From positions 1-64,000 of the forward strand of contig JADHOV010000002.1 in NCBI GenBank assembly GCA_016778765.1: 64,000 nt of DNA, written 5' to 3'. Numbering within the stretch: position 1 is the stretch's first letter; each line of letters begins with the position of its first letter. Positions 10,232 through 18,819 of this stretch are shown here, one piece after another. Below the pieces are notes generated by a model. That model worked only from the letters and a program-made list of their open reading frames with translations, made no database searches and had not been told where the DNA came from. Source of the stretch: Paracoccaceae bacterium (GTDB taxonomy: Bacteria > Pseudomonadota > Alphaproteobacteria > Rhodobacterales > Rhodobacteraceae). Both the position numbers and the translations under genes were made by a program.

Positions 10232-10785
10232 CAGAATAATTATTAAGCGCCTTTTCGAAATAATGCTTTAATAAAAGATAGAGGGGCCGCCTTGCAGAGC
10301 ATGTAATATGCCACAGGGTATTGATCTAATATGTTCCAATCCTATTGGGTAAACAGTGTTTTATTACAGGTTCTTAAAAGGTTTTTCATGTCGCCCTGTG
10401 CGCTGAGAGGTTTTCGATTTTTTCAAGCAGACGATTAAAGCCTTTTTTCACAACAATCGGGCCTGTGTTTTTTTAATCAATTTAAAATTTTCTTCTCCAT
10501 GCTAAGCTCTTCTAGTCAATCAAAATCTTTCTATCAAAATTTTAAGATTTTTTTTTTGGCGAGAGTCGCGAAGGATAAGTGTTTGCGCGCTGTCCTCGGT
10601 GCGGGTTATCAAGCGCTAAAACTTACAATTTTATGCAACTGCGTGAAAACTTTCACCAGAGGTTCAACGTAAATGGGCGGGGTCAATTAGGCTTGGCTTT
10701 ATCGCGCATTGATTTTATCGTTTTGTTGCTGAGAGATTGATTTTATTTGTGCAGTTTGCGCTTAAGCAAGTGAGCTAAGTTGCTT
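10232..10785. other. intergenic region without a recognised gene
   Basis: AT-rich spacer between the cyclase and the convergent DUF1737 gene. It has homopolymer runs (a T9 tract near 10547) and no reading frame with a ribosome site that I trust. I see no convincing hairpin terminator or RNA gene. Confidence 0.5.
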
Positions 10786-11004
10786 TTACCAAAGGCCAAA
10801 CGGTCCGTTGCCTTCTTCGCGCCGCACGCGTTCTTTAAACGCATCCGTTGCATTGGCTCGAAACATTGTTTGTAGATAGTAGCGTTCTGTATCTGCCCCT
10901 TCGATTGTCAATCCGCCGATTGGCCGCCAGTCTGCGCTGATTAAATCATTGACCGAGTTTTGTAGATCTTCCAGGCTGGTTTTGCGTATTATTTGGTATT
11001 GCAT
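10786..11004 (-). CDS. DUF1737 domain protein
   Basis: Small cytoplasmic protein of 72 residues. The core MQYQIIRKTSLEDLQNSVN, then ADWRPIGGLTI and a C-terminal YLQTMFR, matches the DUF1737 pattern (a short beta-alpha-beta unit of unknown role). I take the ATG at 11004 because GGGGA stands upstream and the domain begins there. The frame continues upstream to a TTG at 11046, which would add 14 residues that do not resemble the family. Function is unknown. Confidence 0.75.
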   Translation of the reverse strand: MQYQIIRKTSLEDLQNSVNDLISADWRPIGGLTIEGADTERYYLQTMFRANATDAFKERVRREEGNGPFGLW

Positions 11005-11129
11005 CGGCCAATCCCCAAGCGGTTGTTCAGATCCGAGATTATCCAATTATAGCAAATAAGCCAAAAGTTTTCTTTCCTAGTGGCGTGTCCTTACGCGCAT
11101 TTGATCTATTGTCCTATGGAAATAAAACA

Positions 11130-11159
11130 GGCGCGGGTGATTTAAATATCACCCGCGCC
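11130..11159 (-). terminator. rho-independent terminator hairpin
   Basis: A perfect 12-bp inverted repeat, GGCGCGGGTGAT against ATCACCCGCGCC, with a 6-base AT loop. On the minus strand it is followed by TGTTTTATTT, so it would stop transcription coming from the small lipoprotein at 11310-11429. The plus-strand side is also A/T flanked, so it may work in both directions. Confidence 0.75.
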
Positions 11160-11309
11160 ATAAAACCTTAGGTATCCAACTGGACCCTGTTTTTTTGTCC
11201 TTCTGCCATAGCGCCAATTCAAATTCCGCGCGACAGGCTTTTGCGTCCCTTGATTATATACACATAGCAGTTAAACCGCTTTGTATTTACATTCAGGTTT
11301 CGGTATTAA

Positions 11310-11429
11310 TTAAAGCTTGTTGCTTGAAGCCTCAGGGGTAACCATTACGGATTCTGGTGCGGCTGTTTCACAGCCTGCGAGAAAAACGGTTCCGATGAGC
11401 GCGAATGCGATAATAAAAATCTTTTTCAT
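11310..11429 (-). CDS. small lipoprotein, 39 residues
   Basis: Short gene found by reading the minus strand. It starts MKKIFIIAFALIGTVFLAGC and ends with a short acidic, Ser/Pro-rich tail of about 20 residues finishing in SNKL. Residues 1-19 are a lipoprotein signal peptide, and the lipobox LAGC puts the acylated cysteine at residue 20. A strong ribosome site, GAAGGAGAAACC, precedes the ATG. The mature peptide would be only 20 residues anchored to a membrane. The size recalls entericidin-like lipoproteins, but no sequence similarity is claimed. The 150 bases to the downstream hairpin contain no clear gene. Confidence 0.7.
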   Translation of the reverse strand: MKKIFIIAFALIGTVFLAGCETAAPESVMVTPEASSNKL

Positions 11430-11619
11430 TTGGTTTCTCCTTCTCGCTCTATAAGAACGATCGTCGCACGTTATTCAAGGGAAAACTGATGTAAGATAGA
11501 TATTTTTTTACGTTGGTCTTACGAAACGTATAGCACGAGGCAAAACTCGCCTTGAATATCGATTTGATCGGTTTGATGATCACCGTATACAAGTGATACT
11601 TAGGTGTTGGTTTGTAACG

Positions 11620-12063
11620 TCACGTGATCGTTTTTGATGTATTCTCAGCTTTACGAAAAAATGCTTGAAGGCGCCGTGTCGAAAGCATGCCAATGATCAT
11701 CGCGCTGGCAAATACCACGCCGCTGCTTCCGCCAAAGCTTAAGGATGCGATTGCCGGGCCAGGGCACAGGCCTGCCAACCCCCATCCTACCCCGAAAAAT
11801 ACCGAGCCAATAATAAGGTCGCGATCTATTCCAGCGGTGTTCACAGCTGGGAATTTATCCGCCCTAAAAGGCATGCGTGCCCGCGTGGCCTTCCAGGCGA
11901 TGGCCATTGGTAGGATTGCTCCGCCCATTACGAAAGCTAAGGTGGGGTCCCATTCGCCGAATATGTCCAACCACCCCTGCACTTTTTTGGTATTCGTCAT
12001 GCCCGATATGATCAAGCCAAGGCCGAACAGAGCTCCTGCAACCAAACTAATCACTATGCGCAT
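11620..12063 (-). CDS. YeeE/YedE-family membrane protein, C-terminal half (DUF6691)
   Basis: Integral membrane protein of 147 residues forming one half of a split YeeE/YedE thiosulfate or sulfur-compound transporter. It opens MRIVISLVAGALFGLGLIISGM and carries the AGLCPGPAIASLSFG motif, whose cysteine is conserved in this family and implicated in sulfur transfer. About four hydrophobic helices are visible. The reading frame extends upstream to 12192, but the ATG at 12063 overlaps the stop of the partner half (TGATG), the normal arrangement for this pair, so the longer form is rejected. The next upstream genes are the partner half and a persulfide-type MBL hydrolase. Confidence 0.85.
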   Translation of the reverse strand: MRIVISLVAGALFGLGLIISGMTNTKKVQGWLDIFGEWDPTLAFVMGGAILPMAIAWKATRARMPFRADKFPAVNTAGIDRDLIIGSVFFGVGWGLAGLCPGPAIASLSFGGSSGVVFASAMIIGMLSTRRLQAFFRKAENTSKTIT

Positions 12064-12488
12064 CAGATCAATCCGAAAAAATGTTTGAACAGAACCACGC
12101 TTATCGCCCCGGCTAAAATATACACCATCGTTGCGGCTATACCCCGCAGGGAAAACCTTGAAATGCCGCAGACGCCATGGCCCGATGTGCAACCATTTGC
12201 CAACCTTGTTCCAAAACCCACTGCTAGGCCTGCAATCACCAAGACGATCACATTTTCGCTAGCATGTGTCGGAGCTATGTTTAATGGTCTTACGAACAGC
12301 ATTGGAACAACGAATAAAGTAGAAACGAACGCTAGGTTTTCAGCCCAAATTCGCCGATCTGTTGTTTTGAACATTCCAAAAATCAATCCGCTTGCGCCCA
12401 TAACGCGGCCATTCCCCAATAAAAGAACAGCGCCAGCGCAGCCAATCAAAACACCGCCGACCAATCCATAAATCCAATCCATTGGCAT
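12063..12488 (-). CDS. YeeE/YedE-family membrane protein, N-terminal half
   Basis: Membrane protein of 141 residues, the partner of the overlapping downstream half. It has four predicted helices and the hallmark ANGCTSGHGVCGISR with two cysteines, followed by SLRGIAATMVYILAG. Relatives carry thiosulfate or other reduced sulfur inward by a cysteine relay. The ATG has GGAGAGCAAAAT in front. It lies 48 bases downstream of the MBL hydrolase. This gene order (MBL hydrolase then two YeeE halves) is the one known from BigR-type sulfide-detoxification operons in Xylella and Agrobacterium, but no ArsR-type BigR gene is next to it here. Confidence 0.87.
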   Translation of the reverse strand: MPMDWIYGLVGGVLIGCAGAVLLLGNGRVMGASGLIFGMFKTTDRRIWAENLAFVSTLFVVPMLFVRPLNIAPTHASENVIVLVIAGLAVGFGTRLANGCTSGHGVCGISRFSLRGIAATMVYILAGAISVVLFKHFFGLI

Positions 12489-12536
12489 ATTTTGCTCTCC
12501 GACTGCGCGCGCTTATTTTCATGCCATTTTTTAAAT

Positions 12537-13400
12537 TTAAAGTTTATTGATGGGCAGTTTTAAAAACACATCCCCATGCTCATCAGGCGGTGGCATATTG
12601 CCTGCCCGCATGTTGATTTGCAATGAGGGCACTATCAATTTTGGCATCGCGAGTTTTGCATCTCGTTCGTCTCGAAGCTTTACAAATGCTTCAGCTTTGA
12701 CATCGCCCCCAATGTGAACATTTTTTCTGCGCTGTTCGCCAACTGTGGTTTCCCAACTATATTCATCTCTGCCCGGCGCTTTGTAATCATGGCCTACAAA
12801 AATTTTCGTTTCATCAGGCAGCGCAAGTATCTTTTGGATAGATTCATATAGGGTTTGCGAGGAGCCGCCCGGAAAATCACAGCGCGCGGTACCAAAATCG
12901 GGCATGAACAACGTATCTCCAACGAAAGCTGCATCTTCGATGACATAGGTGAGGCAGGCCGGGGTATGCCCTGGTGTATGCAAAACATCAACGCGCATTT
13001 GACCAATGTGAAAAACATCCCCGTGATCAAACAATTGATCAAATTGGCTTCCGTCGCGCTGAAACTCTGTGCCCTCGTTAAATACTTTTCCAAAAGTATC
13101 TTGAACAAGGGTGATATTGTTTCCAATTCCTATTTTGCCGCCCAGTTTTTCTTGAATATAGGGAGCTGCGGAAAGGTGATCGGCATGTACATGGCTTTCA
13201 AGCAACCATTGAATATCCAAAGCCTCTTCTTTGGCATAAGCGATGATTTTATCTGCTGAGCTGGTCTGCGTCGTTCCAGAGGCATGGTCAAAATCAAGCA
13301 CGCTGTCGATGACGGCCGCTGCATGTCCATTCGGGTCGCGCACAACATATGAAATTGTGTTGGTTTGCGGATCAAAAAAAGCTTTTACTTTCGGTCCCAT
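12537..13400 (-). CDS. MBL-fold hydrolase, persulfide dioxygenase / Blh type
   Basis: Metallo-beta-lactamase fold protein of 287 residues. The metal motif is H70-V-H72-A-D74-H75 (ESHVHADHLS). Further ligands are expected in HTPGHTPACLTY, VGDTLFMPDFGTARCDFPGGS and VGHDYK. The sequence type, with the DFGTARCDFPGGS loop, is that of ETHE1-like persulfide dioxygenases and the Blh proteins of bigR operons. These oxidise glutathione persulfide to sulfite with one non-haem iron. No rhodanese domain is fused. The start is the ATG preceded by AGGAGCGCTGA. With the two YeeE halves it forms a sulfide/persulfide handling operon. The substrate is inferred from family and context. Confidence 0.87.
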   Translation of the reverse strand: MGPKVKAFFDPQTNTISYVVRDPNGHAAAVIDSVLDFDHASGTTQTSSADKIIAYAKEEALDIQWLLESHVHADHLSAAPYIQEKLGGKIGIGNNITLVQDTFGKVFNEGTEFQRDGSQFDQLFDHGDVFHIGQMRVDVLHTPGHTPACLTYVIEDAAFVGDTLFMPDFGTARCDFPGGSSQTLYESIQKILALPDETKIFVGHDYKAPGRDEYSWETTVGEQRRKNVHIGGDVKAEAFVKLRDERDAKLAMPKLIVPSLQINMRAGNMPPPDEHGDVFLKLPINKL

Positions 13401-13568
13401 TCAGCGCTCCTAGGTGTGGTGGAGGGCAGAATAACAATATCCTTCAAATTGACAAGCATATCGAATGGATTGTTTTTAAAGGGTTTGCTTGGTGGAATTT
13501 TGTTTTCTTAGGTGGGCAATCCGAAGGCGTTTGTTCTTCGCCTCTCATTTTGTGGTCTGGACGACGAG

Positions 13569-13784
13569 TTACCCAACCGCTATACCAATTGCGACTGTCA
13601 TCAAGCCCAAGGCAGATAAAAATAAAGACCCTAAGTTTACCGGCATAAGGGAGGCTAATTCAGCGCGCAAGTCCTCATCCGAGAGCGATCGCTTCTTTGC
13701 CTTTACAACTCTCGCGATGCAAAAAATCAATCCAACAATGCCAAGCAAAGATAGGGCGGCCCCAGTTAAAACTATTCCCGACAT
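13569..13784 (-). CDS. small two-helix membrane protein
   Basis: 71 residues: MSGIVLTGAALSLLGIVGLI forms a first membrane helix, then a basic-to-acidic hydrophilic stretch (ARVVKAKKRSLSDEDLRAEL), then a second helix in the last 25 residues. The open frame extends to 14108, but that part overlaps gapR antisense and has no membrane or domain signature, so I start at the ATG at 13784. The charged bridge suggests a hairpin with both ends on the same side. It is divergent from gapR and 168 bases upstream of the MBL hydrolase. I do not recognise the family. Confidence 0.65.
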   Translation of the reverse strand: MSGIVLTGAALSLLGIVGLIFCIARVVKAKKRSLSDEDLRAELASLMPVNLGSLFLSALGLMTVAIGIAVG

Positions 13785-13913
13785 GACGGCATTCCTAGCG
13801 ATCCAGACTGAGCCCGCTTTATAGGTTTTCTTTATACCAAGCAACCAAAAGGGCTCTCTTGCGCAGCCAAAGCAAGCTGGTTTAAGGAGGGCAGGAATTC
13901 CAAGGAGATTGAA

Positions 13914-14168
13914 ATGCAAGATACGCCCGAAGACACCCACCGTGTGGCTGCCGCAGAACTTCGCCAGTTTATTGAAAGATATGAACGTTTGGAGGCTGAA
14001 AAAAAAGATATTGCGGATCAACAGAAAGAGGTGATGGCAGAAGCCAAAGGGCGGGGCTACGACACGCGCGTGATGCGTAAATTGATCGTTTTGCGCAAAC
14101 GCGATCAAAATGAGATTGCTGAAGAAGAAGCCATTTTGGATCTGTATAAAGAAGTGCTGGGGATGTAG
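13914..14168 (+). CDS. gapR: GapR-family DNA-binding protein (DUF2312)
   Basis: 84-residue, highly charged, mostly coiled-coil protein. The core AAAELRQFIERYERLEAEKK, then KGRGYDTRVMRKLIVLRK and a C-terminal DLYKEVLG, is the DUF2312 (UPF0335) signature, nearly universal in Alphaproteobacteria. The Caulobacter homologue GapR binds AT-rich, overtwisted DNA ahead of replication forks and promoters and stimulates topoisomerases. AAGGAG lies upstream of the ATG. Its presence supports the alphaproteobacterial assignment. It is transcribed divergently from the small membrane protein. Confidence 0.93.
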   Translation: MQDTPEDTHRVAAAELRQFIERYERLEAEKKDIADQQKEVMAEAKGRGYDTRVMRKLIVLRKRDQNEIAEEEAILDLYKEVLGM

Positions 14169-14355
14169 CGCTTGGGGCTAGTTGAGTAAGGTGAATTCTA
14201 CCTAAAGCGTTGAATAAGGGAACTCTGTAGTCTCTTTTGACGCTCGCGCGCTCGAGGCTTTGGCTTTGCAAGCTGTCGCACCAGTTGTGCAAAGCGCGCG
14301 CATCGGGCAAGTATAAGCTGAGCATTATGCAGAAAAACCGGAAAAGGACCACAAT

Positions 14356-16014
14356 GTGACAAGCCGCGCCATTAATAAGACGTTGGGGGCAGCCTTTCCC
14401 CAATTGAACGGTATATGGTCGCTGGCGGCTCTGCTGATTGCAGCGGGCGTTTTATTGCCCATTATTGCGATTTTGGTTTTGGCGTTTTTCCCCTCAGATA
14501 ATATTTGGAGCCATTTACTGGCAACCACTTTGCCTCGCTACCTTAAAACCACGCTGGCGCTTATGTTATGCGTGGGTTTTGGCGCTGCTTGCATAGGCGC
14601 TGGCACCGCGTGGTTGGTTACGCGGTACCGCTTTTGGGGCGTGCGCTCTTTTGAATGGTTGCTGCTGATGCCATTGGCGATACCCGCTTATGTGGGGGCC
14701 TATGCGTTGGTCGATTTGCTTGAATATGCGGGTCCCGTTCAGAATGCGCTGAGAGGGGTGATGGGATGGAAAAACGCGCAAGATTATTGGTTTTTTGAAA
14801 TCAGGTCATTCGGGGCGGCCAGTTTTGTGCTGACTATGGCGCTGTATCCTTATGTTTATTTACTCAGTCGGGCAGCGTTTCGGGAACAATCTGGGGCCGC
14901 CGAAGAGGTGGCTCAATCGCTTGGATCGCATGCATTTTTGCGGTTTTGGAAAATTGGTTTACCTTTGGCGCGCCCAGCAATCGCGGCGGGTACGGCGATT
15001 GTGATGATGGAAACGATTAATGATTTTGGCGCCGTAGATTATTTTGCGGTTCAAACCCTAACAACTGGAATTTTCAGCGTTTGGCTGGAAGGCAGCAATG
15101 CAGGCGGGGCGGCGCAATTGGCAACTTTGGGATTGTGTTTGATTATCATTTTGGTGCTGCTTGAAAAAAATGGGCGCAGCAAAATGCGGTTTTTCAGTTT
15201 ATCCACTCATCACAGGCCAATTTTGCGACAAAAATTGCGCGGTCGCCAAGCTGTTTTCGCTTCGGTATTTTGCTTTTTACCGGTTTTATTCGGATTTATA
15301 CTTCCCACTTTGGTGCTGGCGCTGCACGCGGTGCGCAAGCTTGATTACTGGACAGATGCGGATCTATATGCGGCCTTGTGGAACACTGTGTTTGTCGGCG
15401 CGATTGCAGCCTTTTTCACAGTAATTGCTGGACTCGTCATGGTCTATGGTGTTCGCCTCAGCCAACAGAAATTGCCACGTCTTTTAATGCCCCTCACCAC
15501 GATCGGCTACGCTGCCCCTGGCGCGGTCTTGGCTGTTGGTATTTTAATTCCTTTGGCGGCTTTTGATAACGCCTTGGCCGATTTTATTCTTGCCCTCACA
15601 GGGCGAGAAATCGGGTTGATTTTGACGGGTAGTTCTTTTGCGGTCATTTTGGCGTATTTTGTGCGCTTTTTTGCGATTGCCCAAGGCGCGGCGGATACCG
15701 CGATGGAGCGCGTCTCTCCCAATTTATCGCAGGCGGCCCGTTCTTTAGGCCGCTCGAAGCGTGCAATATTGGTGCAGATTTTTTTACCCCTGATTAAAGG
15801 CAGTTTGGGGTCGGCTTTGGTGCTGGTTTTCGTCGATTGTGTGAAAGAACTGCCTGCAACGATGCTTTTACGGCCGTTCAATTTCAGCACGCTCGCGACT
15901 CGCACGCATGATCAGGCAAGTTTGGAAAATTTACCCCAGGCTGCGCCAGCGGCTCTATTGATAATATTGGTAGGTTTGCTTGCTGTCGGGCTCTTGGCGC
16001 GCGCCAGCCGGTAA
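14356..16014 (+). CDS. ABC transporter permease, ferric-iron (FbpB/SfuB) type
   Basis: Membrane protein of 552 residues with two fused permease units, about 12 helices. Each half carries an EAA-type loop: EEVAQSLGSHAFLRFWKIGLP in the first and QAARSLGRSKRAILVQIFLP in the second. The duplicated architecture is that of Fe(III) or thiamine transporters (FbpB, SfuB, ThiP), with iron the commoner substrate for this length. The start is a GTG with AAAAGGA upstream. No ATPase or binding protein gene is adjacent; gapR lies before it and a gene-poor stretch after. It must pair with components encoded elsewhere, or is a leftover of a split operon. Confidence 0.88.
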   Translation: MTSRAINKTLGAAFPQLNGIWSLAALLIAAGVLLPIIAILVLAFFPSDNIWSHLLATTLPRYLKTTLALMLCVGFGAACIGAGTAWLVTRYRFWGVRSFEWLLLMPLAIPAYVGAYALVDLLEYAGPVQNALRGVMGWKNAQDYWFFEIRSFGAASFVLTMALYPYVYLLSRAAFREQSGAAEEVAQSLGSHAFLRFWKIGLPLARPAIAAGTAIVMMETINDFGAVDYFAVQTLTTGIFSVWLEGSNAGGAAQLATLGLCLIIILVLLEKNGRSKMRFFSLSTHHRPILRQKLRGRQAVFASVFCFLPVLFGFILPTLVLALHAVRKLDYWTDADLYAALWNTVFVGAIAAFFTVIAGLVMVYGVRLSQQKLPRLLMPLTTIGYAAPGAVLAVGILIPLAAFDNALADFILALTGREIGLILTGSSFAVILAYFVRFFAIAQGAADTAMERVSPNLSQAARSLGRSKRAILVQIFLPLIKGSLGSALVLVFVDCVKELPATMLLRPFNFSTLATRTHDQASLENLPQAAPAALLIILVGLLAVGLLARASR

Positions 16015-16875
16015 CTCTTACAGCACAGGGTTGTTTCAGTCTCTTTTTATTGCATTAAACCAATAGGCTTTCCGTCGAGCCCGCTACGGCGCGAAAGAAG
16101 CGTTCTATGATTTTATCCTGTTAAGGGTGAGACCTATCCGGATATGAGGTTTTTTCCAAAGAATAACGACATTCGATATTCCATGGGCATTCACTAAAGT
16201 TTTGATCACTGCCATTACATCCGCTGGTGGTGCAAGCACCGCCTTTAGCGGGTACAAGGCGACATAGGGCTTCGTTTTGGAATATTTTTGGTAAAATCTG
16301 CCAAGAAAAGGGCATCGAGACTTAACGTGATAGGCTGTCTGCAAAGCATTCATATTTTTGTATGGGTGCCATAGATGTAGACAAAAAGCGATTTGGTGCA
16401 GCGGATTATAAGCGAAGCATTCCATAGCCCATACAAGAGAAAAACAAAAATCAATGGTCGTAAAAAAGCGGCGAGATGTGGATAAAAAGTTTCTGCAGCG
16501 GCAATGCCTTTGTTTTCATGGGGGTAAACTGGACAATCAAGCCTGCAACGCCTTAACGGGCTGTGAAAAAGGCAGCTGCGGATATTGAAATGCCCAACGC
16601 AATCCCAAGGTCACGTGTTTCAGCGACCAAAAGAAAAGCGTCAATCGCTCTATTTCCCACTTGGGAGATCGCAAGTCCGACGGGTAAAAAAAGCTGAGTG
16701 CATAAAATAGGCAAGGCATGCTTTGATCATTTGAACGCCTTTTCAGTTCAGTCATCTCAAACTGTTTTGTCTTTAACCGCGCAGAACTGGTTCGTGAACA
16801 AAGCAATAGACGTTATGTTGCCGCTGCCAGTTTTGCATAATCAAAGTGAAAAAGGCGATTGTTGGAGGGCAAATA
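16015..16875. other. gene-poor spacer, possible degraded sequence
   Basis: No confident gene. A minus-strand frame at 16105-16425 (106 codons) has no ribosome site, an odd aromatic/Cys-rich composition and a competing overlapping frame, so I do not call it. I see no strong hairpin or RNA gene. Confidence 0.45.
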
Positions 16876-17136
16876 TCAATGTTTACCATTGGCCTGTTGA
16901 TGAAAAAAATCTGGCGCCTTCTTAATTTCAACGTCAAATAGGGTTTGATAGTCCTCAAGATTTGATAGCATCAGCTGGCTAACGTTGCGGCCCGCAGATG
17001 TTAGCTGATTATAAAAATCCACTAAGCCTTCTTTTTGAGCAGCGACTAAGGCTTCCCTTGTTCCAGTGAGGTTATGCGTCATTTGGCAATGCAAGATAAC
17101 GTTTTCAAACAGCGTGAGGTCGTTCATTTTTTTCAT
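16876..17136 (-). CDS. hypothetical protein, 86 residues
   Basis: Soluble, mostly helical small protein: MKKMNDLTLFENVILHCQMT at the N terminus, then TGTREALVAAQKEGLVDFY and a C-terminal EDYQTLFDVEIKKAPDFF. Start chosen at the ATG at 17136 because AAGGGAAGAGCG precedes it; a frame-consistent ATG at 17157 would add seven residues. The pattern LVDFYNQL...GRNVSQLM...YQTLFD is reminiscent of phasin-like or apolipoprotein-like amphipathic helices, but this is only a resemblance. No membrane segment. Not assigned to a family. Confidence 0.5.
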   Translation of the reverse strand: MKKMNDLTLFENVILHCQMTHNLTGTREALVAAQKEGLVDFYNQLTSAGRNVSQLMLSNLEDYQTLFDVEIKKAPDFFHQQANGKH

Positions 17137-17432
17137 ACGCTCTTCCCTTTCCAGCATAAAAGGTCCGCCAAATTATGGCGATTGAATATAATTGGAAAAA
17201 GAAGCTGACCGTGGCTTCCGCGCGCGTATTTTGTCGCAACACATTCATATTACGGCTGCGTATGAGATATGGATCACTTTTGGCATCAGCTTGCGCTGAT
17301 CTGATTAATCTCGCCCAATCAAACCTCCTGTTATCCGCGCAGGATTAAGGGATCAGCTAAGCTTGAGGTTGAGGCCAGAATAGTCGTTAAACGGGTGGGC
17401 ATGAGGGGCTGATTGCTCAGCCCGCTCATTCA

Positions 17433-17708
17433 TTAAAAAAGGCCCCAGATGGCTTGGCGCTGGGTAAGAGCGGTTGCTCCAAATAAAATAGTTACAACGG
17501 TTTCAAACATGCCCCAGAGTTCTTTGCGAAACTTTGATCCAAAGTGCGTGGTAGCTTCCTCTGCATCCAAATCATCCCCATTCGCTTTAAGTTCATCCAT
17601 GAAATCAAAAGAATTCATCATCAAAAAGACGAATGTTGGCAGTATCATCGTGGATATCGCCAGTGATTGAAAATCCGCGCCCTGTGAAATGATAAAAAGC
17701 GTTGCCAA
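17433..17708 (-). CDS. hypothetical membrane protein, possibly truncated
   Basis: 91-codon frame with two hydrophobic segments (about residues 14-32 and 66-80) around a charged middle, MDELKANGDDLDAEEATTHFG. The only start is a TTG, and a stop lies three codons upstream, while an ATG in another frame (MNYFGNAF) lies close by. This looks like a protein whose N terminus was lost or shifted. No family recognised. Confidence 0.35.
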   Translation of the reverse strand: MATLFIISQGADFQSLAISTMILPTFVFLMMNSFDFMDELKANGDDLDAEEATTHFGSKFRKELWGMFETVVTILFGATALTQRQAIWGLF

Positions 17709-17830
17709 AGTAGTTCATATTGCAATCGCGAATCCCCACTATAAGTCGCGTGCCCTTTGGTTTTCAAGCCTCTGACGCAGATCACGATTTGCCGGGGAGC
17801 TTACACTATCCGGCCTTTTTCTCTTCCTAA

Positions 17831-18142
17831 TTAATCAAGTTCGACAGCAAGCGGACCGGTCATTCCCCCGGTCACGGACATGCCAACTGCAGAACCGGCT
17901 GCGGCTCTAATTTCATCAATATTTGCTTCCAACATTTTTGGGTCGCTCCATAGTGTCATGGTTCTTATTGTATTTTCTCCAGTGACTGTGGCACGCATGT
18001 TCACTGCGCCATACTTTTTCATCTCGGGCCAGAAACCCTTGGCGGCTTCAACTGCATTGTCAACGTTCCCGTCAAATTCCCAATCCGTAAAAGATACAAA
18101 CTTTTTTCTCTCCATTTTTTGCAACGTTACATCATCGTTCAT
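17831..18142 (-). CDS. hypothetical dimeric alpha/beta-barrel-like protein
   Basis: 103 residues, soluble. The order KFVSFTDWEFDGNVDNAVEA, then WPEMKKYGAVNMRATVTGEN, then IRTMTLWSDPKMLEANIDEI is a beta-alpha-beta-beta arrangement of the ferredoxin-like kind seen in small ABM/NIPSNAP-type proteins. The C-terminal GSAVGMSVTGGMTGPLAVEL is glycine-rich. A second protein of similar size and fold type lies 370 bases upstream on the same strand. The fold is inferred from pattern only; function is unknown. Confidence 0.55.
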   Translation of the reverse strand: MNDDVTLQKMERKKFVSFTDWEFDGNVDNAVEAAKGFWPEMKKYGAVNMRATVTGENTIRTMTLWSDPKMLEANIDEIRAAAGSAVGMSVTGGMTGPLAVELD

Positions 18143-18510
18143 TCAATTATCGATTTGTCAAAGATTACGTTGCGAAAGCTAGAATCTAAATGACGCCCGA
18201 TCACAAAATATTCGCTTTCATAAACTTTTTGCTTAATCCCAGACGGCACTTAGATTGGGCTGCCGCTCACGCTGATGGGTTTCCAGCGCAGTTTATTCCC
18301 GATAGGTTTGAGAAGTCGCACGGCACATGCGGAAAAGGGATGGGCAAAGTGATCATGCGGGAAACTGAAAGCGACATGAATTTAACAGCAGCTCAAAGAT
18401 CGCTGGTCTGATGGGTATGACCATGGCTCTTAAGTCAATGATCGCAGAAGATATGATCGTGCCAAAAAGCCCGTGGCACGATCCTGAATGTAAGATTGCA
18501 GGTTAATTTA
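18143..18510. other. intergenic region
   Basis: Spacer between two minus-strand ABM-like genes. A plus-strand frame at 18190-18411 has no ribosome site and no recognisable domain, so nothing is called. Confidence 0.4.
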
Positions 18511-18819
18511 TTAATTCAATTCTACAACTTTCGGGTAATTAATAAAGGCGTCATTTGTAATCGGTGTAAACGTTCCGGTTTCGACTATCGCGCCTGCTTC
18601 TTTTCTCAGTCTAGTCAGTTCCTCATCGGCACCAAAGCGCTTCAAATGTTCTTCTGATTCAAAATGTATGACGGTATGCAGCATAGTGTCATCGTCTTTT
18701 TCTGTTCCCGCGAAAACAAATGTCATGCCATGTTCTTGCATTTTGTCTTCAACGGAATGGACCATATCTTTCCACGCTTGGAAACCTTTTGATAACCTTA
18801 TTGTTGTCACCACAAGCAT
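18511..18819 (-). CDS. ABM-like (dimeric alpha/beta barrel) small protein
   Basis: 102 residues starting MLVVTTIRLSKGFQAWKDMV. The segment EHGMTFVFAGTEKDDDTMLHTVIHFESEEHLKRF is the strand-helix-strand core expected of antibiotic-biosynthesis-monooxygenase/NIPSNAP-like proteins, which act as small oxygenases, isomerases or ligand binders. GAGAGCGTT precedes the ATG. It resembles the next gene downstream in size and layout, so the two may work together or be distant paralogues. No catalytic residues can be named. Confidence 0.6.
   Translation of the reverse strand: MLVVTTIRLSKGFQAWKDMVHSVEDKMQEHGMTFVFAGTEKDDDTMLHTVIHFESEEHLKRFGADEELTRLRKEAGAIVETGTFTPITNDAFINYPKVVELN

Noticed and set aside
13785-14108. 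Long N-terminal extension of the 71-residue membrane protein
   Set aside because: It lies antisense to gapR, has no domain, and the ATG at 13784 begins a clean membrane protein.
16105-16425. 106-codon minus-strand frame
   Set aside because: No ribosome site, no recognisable family, and a competing overlapping frame of similar quality.
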